A DNA stretch of 64,000 nt from Klebsormidium nitens. Its lineage: Eukaryota; Streptophyta; Klebsormidiophyceae; Klebsormidiales; Klebsormidiaceae. Below, piece after piece: positions 22,801-31,395 of this stretch. A program made the translations under genes and the position numbers. Below the pieces are notes generated by a model. That model was not told where the DNA came from. It was given only the letters and a program-made list of their open reading frames with translations, and did no database searches. Location: assembly GCA_000708835.1 (NCBI GenBank), contig DF237021.1:1-64000 (forward strand), read 5' to 3'. Position 1 is the first letter of the stretch, and every line of letters begins with the position of its first letter.

Positions 22801-23512
22801 GCATCATGGACGCAGTGTGCCACACTTACCTCATGTGTCAGAACCGCCTCTTCTCTGGCACAGATCTTCTTGAAGTGGTTCGCTTCTCTGTCGAGGACAT
22901 CCTTATCGCCCCCGCTTCCCTTTGCAGATACACATTGCTCTTGTACATTTGAGTGTTTGCCTCGGAAGTTCCCAACCGGAGCTTCCAGTTACTTTGTCAG
23001 AGATCGCTTTTTCTTTTGAGTAAAACATTTGCTACTCGTCCGCTTTGCGTTAAACATTCTTTTCTCGTCCGCTTCCTCACGCAGGTACACTCTGTTTTTG
23101 TGTTCCCGAGTGTTGGCCTTCGAAACGCTCCACTAAAGTTTCCAGTTGCTTGCTGCGCTAACCAGTTCTTGTTCAAGGAAACATCTCATACTAGTTCACT
23201 TTTCCTTGCAGGTACACCCTCTTCCTGTACTTCCGAGTGTTGGCCCCCGAGGCACTCGACTGGAGCTTCCAGCTGCTGTTCGCGAGCAGCGAGCCCGGAA
23301 AGTCCGCCCCGACCAAAAAGATGGTTCAGATGGTGGGTACCGAGACGCTCAACATGCCCCCGCCCGGTACCCAGGAGCGAGCTACCGAGGCCTTCAAGGA
23401 GAATCTGAAGAACCGGGCCTGGGACGGGAACCATAAGAAGAGTGAGAATGGGAAGCAGGAGAATGGGAAGCAGGAGAACGGCCAGCAGAATGGCCAGAAG
23501 AAAGAGCAGTAA
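16840..23512 (+). CDS. Membrane-anchored short-chain dehydrogenase, 11-beta-HSD-like
   Basis: Six exons (16840-17034, 18827-19019, 20152-20375, 21333-21497, 22207-22307, 23212-23512) join in phase to 392 residues. An N-terminal hydrophobic segment (about residues 8-45) should anchor the protein in the ER or lipid-droplet membrane. The Rossmann motif TGASSGIGE ends exon 1 (residues 57-65). NNAG is in exon 3. The catalytic Tyr203 and Lys207 (Y-N-A-A-K) are split across the exon 3/4 junction, with a Ser in VSVAS before them. This fits NAD(P)-dependent steroid or lipid oxidoreductases such as 11-beta-hydroxysteroid dehydrogenase or plant HSD/steroleosin; the proline knot of steroleosins is not seen. 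The C-terminus is Lys/Glu/Asn/Gly-rich low complexity. The ATG is the first in frame after a TATA-like box. The introns carry decayed copies of exons 2, 3, 4 and 6. Confidence 0.93.
18232..18826 (+). repeat. Three ghost copies of the start of dehydrogenase exon 2, in tandem
   Basis: Upstream of the real exon 2 (acceptor CCGCAG at 18826) are three diverged units. Each has a GCTGACGTCATCT stretch (lost or altered in one), a pyrimidine tract, an AG acceptor and the first 70-90 bases of the exon. Ghost exons begin at 18305, 18470 and 18647; unit lengths are about 165, 177 and 180 bp. The copies grade in similarity: the nearest (18647) is almost identical for its first 37 bases, and the farthest (18305) is badly worn. 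Each unit also copies the intron segment following the exon start (TCAACAA..TGCAGACGCC, then CTCACATT). Confidence 0.9.
19072..19327 (+). repeat. Two ghost copies of the end of dehydrogenase exon 2
   Basis: Downstream of the real donor (exon end 19019, GACAGAC|GTGAGT) are two more copies of the exon's 3' half. The first, about 19072-19185, keeps GAATGTCGAAGTAATGCAAG through TTTGACAGAC|GTGAGT but has a duplicated GACGTCCGAAAGGGG block that breaks the frame. The second, about 19246-19327, keeps GCAAGCGGATGTCCGAGA..GACGACTGCAAGAAG and ends at a weak ACC GAC|GTAGGT. Spacing from donor to donor is 166 and 142 bp. Confidence 0.88.
20000..20046 (+). repeat. Ghost copy of the start of dehydrogenase exon 3
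   Basis: The acceptor CTCTGGCAG is followed by TCGACATTTTCGTCATTAAC and GCGGGCGTGGCCCACT. The real exon 3, which starts at 20152, reads TCGACATTTTGGTCAATAAC and GCGGGAGTCGCCCACT. The offset is 152 bp. After about 45 bases the copy diverges into pyrimidine-rich intron. The copy would encode DIFVINAGVAHS, so the NNAG motif is altered. Confidence 0.9.
20887..21260 (+). repeat. Three ghost copies of the start of dehydrogenase exon 4
   Basis: Copies of the exon 4 start (GCGGCGAAGCACGCGGCGCT...GGAGGCGGGCAG) begin at 20887, 21048 and 21189; the real exon begins at 21333. Offsets are 161, 141 and 144 bp. The first copy has lost its acceptor (TTTGCG for CAG). The second and third keep CAG. The second carries ACGCTTTCCCACAGGCGG and the third breaks off after GGGCAGCACT. 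The intron piece GTGACCCAAGGTCCTAA...CTAACCCAGCCTTAA is repeated with the copies. Confidence 0.92.
22928..23160 (+). repeat. Two ghost copies of the start of dehydrogenase exon 6
   Basis: Copies begin at 22928 (after TTTGCAG) and 23085 (after ACGCAG); the real exon begins at 23212 after CTTGCAG. All read NTACAC(C/A)(C/T)T..TTGTAC/GTGTTC..CGAGTGTTG(G)CC, then TTCCAG(T/C)T(A/G)CT. Offsets are 157 and 127 bp. The first has an in-frame stop at TTGTACATTTGA. Both keep usable-looking acceptors. Confidence 0.88.
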
Positions 23513-26015
23513 ATGGTTCTGGCATGCAAGGTTTGTGACTGAAGATAGTCGACCGGAAGGGAAGTTGAAGGGTTGAATGGACGGATAGAATATGCGGGTT
23601 GGGCGATAGGAACGTTTTGTATAGTACAGGCTGTTTTGGGCAAGCTTTAGTGGTTTGTTGCGAGAATACGTGCCAAGACTCGCACGATACCATGTAAGAT
23701 AGACGCAAGCGACGTTGAGAAAGAAAGCGGCATACAATTTTGCCGACGAGAAAAAGTAGATTATGACAGCTGGTTTTGATGCAACCCAATATGCAGATTC
23801 TGTGTTCGCGTCACTCAAGAGGTTGACTCCGAGGCTTTTGTCATTCCATCAGTAGATATCCGTGCTGCAAATCGTACGTGATACTTACCGAAAATCTATT
23901 GTATTCACAGGCCATGATGAAGCATCGTTTTCGTGCATTGGAAAAATGCGTAGCCGGCGCGATTGTATGCTTTCCATCTTGCAGAAACAGTTCATTTTCC
24001 ATTTCGTCTATAACTGGCACCCCAGAAATGCTCGAATACGGTGGCTTAGCTAATCTACCAGGTTCAGTTTACCTCGAGATACGAACCTCAAGGCCTTCCA
24101 ACAAGATACCATTGAGTTGCCATGATACCTAATGGCAATCCAATTTGCATTTCGGCCGCTCTAGCTATGTAGTTCGTAATCTTCCGATCTCTTTTTGATC
24201 GGAGACAAAACTACGCACTGATCATGCAATTCATATAAGACTTAATCGTTGGCTTTGTATGCGGTCTGTACTTGAAACATGGCGCGGTGGTGCTACGGCG
24301 CCGCATGCTGGCCGCCTAAACGTAGAGAATATCGTCAATATTCGCGAGTTCATTTATCCAATGCTGCATCAAAAAGTTGGCTTGTGCATGCCTGTGCTCA
24401 CCGTCTGCATATCGGCGTGTAGCATCCGAAGGTGGCTGCGCCCCGTCACACGCAGCTGATAAATTCCAATACCCTGGCATTTACCAAGACGTAACAATTA
24501 CTAGGGTCGCCCCAGAGTGGACTTTAGAGCAGAGCAAAGCAGCGTGGGTAATCTGGTTAAAGCTGACCTTGTTGCCCTAGTAACTTCAGTGAAGTCAGAT
24601 CGAGAGCGGCCGGCTGCTGCGCCGCGCTCCGAGCTGGCCCGGGGCCGGCATCGTGGCCCGGCGCGCCCGCCAGCCGCCAGGCGGCCGCGCGCGGCTGCGC
24701 TACGTACTAGTATATTTCAAATATAAGTTTCCTACAAACCCCCGCGGTTTCAAAACCTAGGCCCGAAACGCGCGGCGGGCTCTTTTAATTGGGCGTCGAG
24801 CTAGGCTGACCAGTCTTATTCCACGCTCTGATTTCTGATGGGAAAGCTTGACTATAATGGCAGCCGTCAAATTGACCAAGATATGGCAGGTCACCGGCAT
24901 TGCGGCAATCCCTGCGCCTAATCGCTTTACAGGTTCTCCCGCAAAATTTCCGCTAGGACGATTGCTAATTCACTCGTGCGACTTTCAGCGCTTGCAAATT
25001 CCAGAGACATTTGAAAGAAACGTGGATACCAATGACCAGAGTCTTTGGCGGCCTGAGAGGAGCACATTCAGCGCTTCGGCAGGCGCGGACGCACTTGCGC
25101 CCCCTCCCAGCTTGCTTTGCCACGTCAGCATGTCCGAGCCTATCAGGCTGCAAGCTCCCTGCGCCAACGTGGATAGCTTTCTCTCTTGGACAGCTCCCCC
25201 ACTGAAAGCAGCAAACAACGTTTCATCCGTTGCTATCAAGGGGGAGGAGAGGGCAGATCAGGTTCTGGTGAGCAACGACAAGGAAGAGAGAAGGTTTTGT
25301 CAGACCTGCTTGCTCAGAATGCACAATGTCATTGTCATCCCTTCTCAGCTCACATTGCTTTGGAGTCTTCGCCTTTCGCAAAACTTCTCCTTGACGACAC
25401 AATCCTACAGCACTAGTCAAATCTCCAGCTTGAGGTGGTAGAAACGTGGCCAAAAAGACTCATGTCTGAGATCACTTATGTCAGCCTACTCAGCGCAGCT
25501 GATGCTGCATGACTGAGCCGCTAATTTTCCAGGCGTTGACAGCCCTTCCTTATCGAGAAGACTTTCGAAGGACACTGAATTTGCAAGTGACCTTGAGGCC
25601 TCGGAATATCCACTGAAGATACTGAAAATTGTTTCGCCTAATGCCAGACTTAGAGGCGCGTCCTCAGCGTTGACATTTTTTGGATCTGAAACTCTCCTTT
25701 TTGAATCGCTTAGGTATTGGCAAATCGTGATAATCTCGATATCGAGTGCCGGCCTACAAAGCCACCGGTAGCCTCCTCGGGATTCTGGCCCTTTCCACGT
25801 ACGAGGCACCCGTTTTCAAGGGTCAGACCTGTTTCGTTTTCTTAATCTGAAATAGAGACCTCAACCCTCCGTGCTTACAATATCTGCCGAGGAACGCCTA
25901 GATACACCAGCCTCTCTTGTTTTTCACCTTTACTTTCTTGCACTCACTCTTGCAGATTTCGCAATTGCTCGTCTTCGTAATCTCCTATTCCACGTCGACT
26001 GTACTTCTTGGTCCA
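23513..26015. other. Intergenic region between dehydrogenase and ATPase genes
   Basis: No gene is called. The first ~150 bp should be the dehydrogenase 3' UTR. A GC-rich patch (24600-24710, many CGGCC/GGCCG) has no clear product. An open frame with an ATG at 24857 runs to 25441 (194 codons, +); it is Ser/Leu-rich, lacks a recognisable domain and has no shown splice partners. A second coding-like frame at about 25540-25770 (+, containing SPSLSRRLSKDTEFASDLEA) also lacks a start. Either could be remains of a gene. Confidence 0.4.
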
Positions 26016-29000
26016 ATGGCCACCAAGTTTGGTGAAAGATTGGCGGAGGGTTTGGAAGACACCTGCTTGAGGCGAGCGGTGCGAAAGAGCCTGCAAACGC
26101 CCTTCGAGCCCTTACTGCTGGTTCATAGCGTTGGAACCCGTGAGTCCGACTTACATGTTAAATGGTTTTTGTTCTTGCTTATCACGTCATGGGACTTGGG
26201 GACAAGAATTGACGCTGAAAGACGAGCTCGCCTTGTTTCTGCTGCACGGGAGAGCTTCTGGCTGGAACCGATTGTTTGTCAATGGGTCCTCCGAGTTCCT
26301 AGTTTCCGTGAAAATTCCATGTTTCGTGCCATATTTTAACCGAGATGACTGCAGTAATAGCTTCATTGCTCGTCCGTACTTGCTTGTACGTCGTAAATGA
26401 TCTAATCATCTGCCTGATAGATTCAAATGTCCGGTTCCTTTCCTGGCACTCTCAAATAAAAGCGACCCTGCAAGAGCCAATTAATCCCCTAATTCAGAGT
26501 TGACATCGGGAGCGGGGTGAAGCTTCATCCTGATCGCCGCGAATAGAGCAATTGCTAGACCCTTGACGAAACCTTAACCTGCTTTCCATGCCCGGATTTT
26601 CTGCCAGCAATTCCGTACCTGAGGCGGTCTGACGTCAGCATCCTGGAGGAGTGCGCACGCGCGGCGGCTGGAGTTGTCGTGCTAAGAGGTGTCGGAAGAA
26701 CAACGGAAGTGCGGCAAGCGGCCGCCGGAAAGCGGAACGTGTTGTACGTGGCGCTTCGGAGTGCCGCCGGTTTGCTAGAAGAAGGAGTGAAGTACGCTTT
26801 GGGTGAGGGCACCTTCCGTGTTCTAGCCTTGGTTGAAGCCCTGCTTGGTTGGGGGTTGTCTTGATTGTACGCTTTGGTTGTTTGTCTTCTTCTGTAAGCT
26901 ATTGCCTGGTCTTCCGCTTCGCACGGGTTGCTTTCTAGACCTTCTGCTCTTTCTAAAACCTACTCGGTTGATCTTCCGACGCTTTGAGGATAAGCACAAA
27001 AACATGCGAAGCATAATGTAGTTCTGCTTCATCCTCTGTTCAAGCATAAGATCAACACAGAACCGCATGTGCTTTTTTGAAAAAGCTAGGCAGAGGCTCG
27101 ACAGCCCGAGATGAAGTTCACGTTGTTTGCTAGATCGTAAAAGTGGACTACTGGCGTCTGATTCGAGGACGCCTCTTCTTTCTCGAAGCACGACGAGCCT
27201 GAAAGTGCGTTGTTTCGGAGAGTGCCGCATCAAATTCTCTACAGCAGTGTCGAAAGCATTCAACTGCTCTTTAGCTGGGAATCTTAAGAAAGTTTCTGAC
27301 ACGTTCGCGAGTCTCAGGTCTCTCCCCTTTCGCATGGAAGGAAGTCGGTCTCGATCGCATCATCCCCCTGATCAAGCAAGGATGGAACCGCCGCTGACGT
27401 CAGCCACCATTTCGATGTCTTCGGATGCGCTGACGTCAGCGGATAAGCCCTTGGTCATCATTGACGACTCCCACATGCTGAGCTGGCAATCTAATGACAG
27501 AAACGAGAGAGAGGCATATGCGAAGTTGCGGCTCTTTCTGGACCTTGCTTGCGAAGGCTACTGCCACCTCGTTCTGGCGACAGAGGAGGATCTTGAACCT
27601 GCAAATCTTTCAGAACGTGAGTCCATTATACTTTCTTCTTTCTCGGTGTGTTGGAAGGAACGATTTTTGATAGAACAAGCTGCTTTCACCGGTCCCTGAA
27701 ACGCAAAATTTGACGTGCTAAGGAAAAGATGACTTAGAATCTAGTACGACCTAGGCATGAGCTGCGTTGCAATTGAGGATGGCAGAGAGTGTTCATTAGT
27801 CAGTAGACATGCTCTTGGACCCGGTAACAAATCTTCGAAATCGTCGATCGATGGGGACAGCCCCAAAGTAATTGCAAACCTCTGGATCTTTCGATGGGGT
27901 TAATTGCATTTAATGCTCTCTAGCAACCGCACAGGTGGGCCCTAGATTGTGACGGCGACGTATTGGGGGTATCTTGTGTGAGGGCGTCGCCGCGTTTCTG
28001 GACTTTTGCCTTTTGAAAACTGCCTGGTTGGCAGATGCCAAAACGTTTGGGTCAAGACAGGAGAAACGTGCTTGCTAACTGTTATCGTCTTCTCCTTGCG
28101 CCTTGCCACAGGCAGTGGCCTGCAACTTCTCGCGAGCCCCGTTAACTAGTACGTTCCTTTAACTCAAGAAGTGGCTACCATACCGGACAGGGATAGGCTG
28201 ACGCAGAACATTCTCGACGCTTCGTCTGCGGACATGTGGGACACGTTACGAAACTCGGTTAATGTTGTCGAGCACCCACGCGATTTCATTCTTTACTACG
28301 TAGCTTACTATTCGCACTTCTATTCACAACGTAATTCATTCTCCACAATCCCCACAGTGCTTCAGCGCTACGAGGCGCGTTCTGTAACCCTGGAATACCT
28401 CGGGGAGAAGGAAGTCAAGGACTACCTCAGAAATGCAACCCCCTGGAACGATGAGATGATTGGGTCTGTATACGAGTACTTCGGAGGGGATATGGGAGAG
28501 ATCGGGTGGATCGTCGGTCTTCACCTTCGGCGAGAGGCAGGCTTAAGCGAGAGCGAAATCAAAGGTGAGCATGATTAAGTATGACTCAGCATGATTAGCT
28601 CCTCTGGTTCGAACTTTGCGGCGGTTCCTTGCCTGAGATTCTTTCCTTGGTCTTCGGCTTCTTCTCGGACCAACGATGGGAGGGGCTCAAAGGTCTTTTA
28701 AACTCGGTAAGACGAGGTGCGCTCGTCAGTGGGTCACGCTGAAGTAAGGTCTGGTCAATTGCCGTCCTACCAAGGGATCAATTGAGATTCAAAGCTGCAT
28801 GTACCAGTCGGTCATAGACGGTTAACTTAAAAGAGGGAGTCAACGGCGAACAAGAACAGTCACGTATACAGCGGCCGAGATCACTTTCAAAATAGGATCT
28901 TTGCGGCTGGTTGTACCATGACAGAAACACAGACACTGCAATCGATTTCTCCGAGCCCAAAAGTCTACCTTGACAATCAAATGCTCTCCGCTCAAATTCA

Positions 29001-29399
29001 GTCTCGCTGCATGCAAGGGCCGTATGGAAGCACCGTGACTTATTGAAACCGCCTCGCACGCTGAATGCAGAGCACCTCGATGAACGGGCCACACGCGTGC
29101 GCCACCGTATTTACTCTGCCTTGGAGGGGCGCATCATGACGAACGAACCAGATAGGGAAATGTCTTTGTATTCACGAGACGTGATGCTTGACGTCCTGTC
29201 TCAGACGGCCGCTCAAGCGCCTGAGCTGGCCAGCGTGATTGACGGACGTGTGCCGTCTACGGACGTCTGGGAAAGCGTGGCGGAAAAACTCCGGGGGACA
29301 AAGGTCCTGTGGCGAAATGCAGACGCCACTTACGCGTTCCGCTCCCCGTTACTGCGAAGAGCGTTTGTGGATCTAAAAACCCGTGAGGAGGAGGAGTAG
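26016..29399 (+). CDS. STAND/archaeal-type P-loop ATPase, degenerate Walker A
   Basis: Five exons (26016-26139, 26608-26802, about 27341-27616, 28169-28564, 29071-29399) give 1320 nt, 439 residues; all four introns are phase 1. Residues 1-41 hold a leader helix. Exon 2 has GVVVLRGVGRTTEVRQ (about 63-78), which aligns with a Walker A loop but has Arg for the catalytic Lys, then NVLYVALR. Exon 3 has a Walker B-like PLVIIDDSH (about 143-151) and a sensor-like CHLVLATEED. Exon 4 has YLGEKEVKDYLR, then YEYFGGDMGEIGWIV, the GG-N/D-x-x lid pattern of archaeal-ATPase/STAND proteins. Exon 5 is a helical, probably winged-helix-like tail ending EEEE. The family usually works as a switch or in protein or nucleic-acid remodelling; substrate unknown. 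The start of exon 3 could instead be 27318 with a different partner. Confidence 0.72.
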
Positions 29400-31366
29400 C
29401 TTGCCCGGCCGGCCGTTTCCGGTCTCGCGACCGGTGCTTGAAGCTTACTGAGAGGATGAGAGGGACAGATATGCAGTCATATAATGCCCGCTGATGGGGT
29501 ATCGGCTAAATCAAAGTTGCTAGCAGTACCGCATACCCAGCACCAAACATGAGAACCGGTTAGCAGTGGGCCGATTCCCTGAGGTCGAGATTCTCCCGCT
29601 GGAAGTACAAGTTTTATTCAGCGGTTACAAGAGAGCCCGCGAATGACGATCTGCAGTCACAATTTCATCGATACGTTTGAAAGATCGAAGTTTGGCAAGT
29701 CTGCGCGCGCAACTTAGATTGGTCATGAGTCAGCACAAGGACAGTAACATTGTCAGTATGAAACAAGAAGCTAGCGGTATGACAGTCGCTCAACGAAAAC
29801 CATATACCGTGACTGGCGCAAAACAAAAAGGGACCGGCCATTGGTTTGTTGCATGAGCTGCACATGTGCCGTACTGCCATATAGTCAAGTCCTTATATGC
29901 GAGATGATTATATCGCAGCCGAGTGCTTATAGTATACACGCACGAACCCATCCGATCCAGTGCGTCCGAATGTGCATGATTCTCTTCGCGATTGTGCAGT
30001 AAGCCGACCATGTAACCTTTCATCGCTCATGAGCGCGACCTTTTCCCATATCCTCATGGCATGCGTAGGATATACTCAAGGACGTCCCCAGGGATCAGCA
30101 GAACTACATGCATGTGTCCAGCTATCTCACGGCACGCACACCGTCTACGTTCTAGGATGCATTCTCGGGCCAGGGACCGAAGTCTAAGGTCCAATCTAAG
30201 CTGAAAGGCTGCATCATGCATCTCGACTTGTTCGGATGATATTTCAGAAGCGAGGACTTTGTCGTTGATTAATTGACCTGCTAGCGCGTCGTCCAGAACC
30301 TCACTCTGCAAGTTTGGATAGTCATTTTCCTCCGACATTTTCAAGTAAGTGGTAAACCTCGTCAGTATTCGGGCCGACCTATGTGCCGAACATTGACCCC
30401 ATGGTTCGAAAACCTCGTCACCTGAAGGTAAGGGTGCTTTCTTGGTATTGATAATCTTTGCTTCAACTTACACTACTGAGCGCTAGTAGTTACCGATCTT
30501 TACTCACTGACTTGCTATCAAAGCAACTCGCTTCACCTACTCCTGTACTTCTTACATGACAGAGAAGCACACAACAGCCGGTGCAACCGTTTCAATTACG
30601 CTGTCAGTTTGTGCTGTTCCTAACCGACCGCGCTCTCTTCGTAATCTTGGCTTCAAGGACGTCAATGCCTCCGTAACCGCCGTGGCCGTTCCCGCTTCCA
30701 TTTGCGGCTGCTGCCGTCCCGTCTTCTTCCTGGAAGGGCGTCAATGCTACATCGTCAGGTCCTTTCAAGCTCAAACCCGAATGCTGACTTCCCTTTTCCA
30801 TCATCGCCCCAAGCCACTTTCGGCAGGTCGTCAAAGGTCAGAAAGATTGCTTTGTCTTCTAGCTGAAAGCGCAGCACTACGACCTGATGCCTGATCCAAG
30901 TCCTTAACAGAGTCGACTGCTCGGGCATTTCTGTTTTTGTTTCCCGACGCCGTCCGGAACGAAGAGAGTCTCCAGGGGCGGAAATCGAATCATGAGGAAA
31001 GCCACTACGCAGCAAAAGCATACTCTGAAGTGAGCAGTGGGGAGGCAGTCCACAAGCGAACCCTACACCCATCCCTGCGCCGCACGCCCATCACGCTGCC
31101 ATCGTCAAGACTTGTCCGAAGGCTAATTGGTATCATCCGGTGTTCTCGACGCGCAGGCTTCGCCTGCCCGTTCCGTCAGTCAGTTGCAGAGACAGCCCCA
31201 AATTATTCCAGATCCATTAACTGCGCCTGTCTAAAAGCTCGTCCCCTGCTCAATGATGGACTATTTCAGGAGATATAAGGGCCAAGAATAGTTAACTCCG
31301 ACCAACACAAAACCCTTAACCCAGCAATTCACCTGCTCCACACCGGTACCCACCCTACTTCCCAAA
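29400..31366. other. Intergenic region, no supported gene
   Basis: Between the ATPase stop and the 3' end of the VIM-like gene. On the minus strand, 30604-30900 has two overlapping coding-like frames (one with FLTFDDLPKVAWGDDGKGK; one Gly/Asn-rich, ending AKITKRARSVRNSTN) with no clear splice logic. They may be a dead small gene or a missed downstream exon. The rest has stops in all frames. Confidence 0.4.
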
Positions 31367-31395
31367 CTAAACTAGCCCCACCCGTCTCAGGCTGG
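31307..31395. repeat. Telomere-like dispersed repeat, relative of the 45.4-kb MITE core
   Basis: AAAACCCTTAACCCAGCAAT, then CCTGCTCCACACCGGTACCC, then ACCAAACTAA-like and CCCCACCCGTC align with 45449-45520 (AAAACCCTAACCTAGTTAAT...CCGCTCCGCACCCGTACCCA...CACCCGTC). A shorter related piece lies at 59766-59794. No terminal repeats were found here. The stop codon of the unspliced VIM exon 11 lies inside this repeat. Confidence 0.65.

Noticed and set aside
24857-25441. 194-codon open frame as a single-exon gene
   Set aside because: It has no family resemblance and no promoter or splice context. It is kept only as a note in the intergenic entry.
26608-26802. Similarity of the GVVVLRGVGRTTEV region and its antisense frame to chaperonin-60 (GroEL) around the conserved GVAVIKVGGATEVE block
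   Set aside because: The exon joins in phase with neighbours that carry a Walker B and an archaeal-ATPase lid, and no other Cpn60 motif is present. A P-loop reading explains more.
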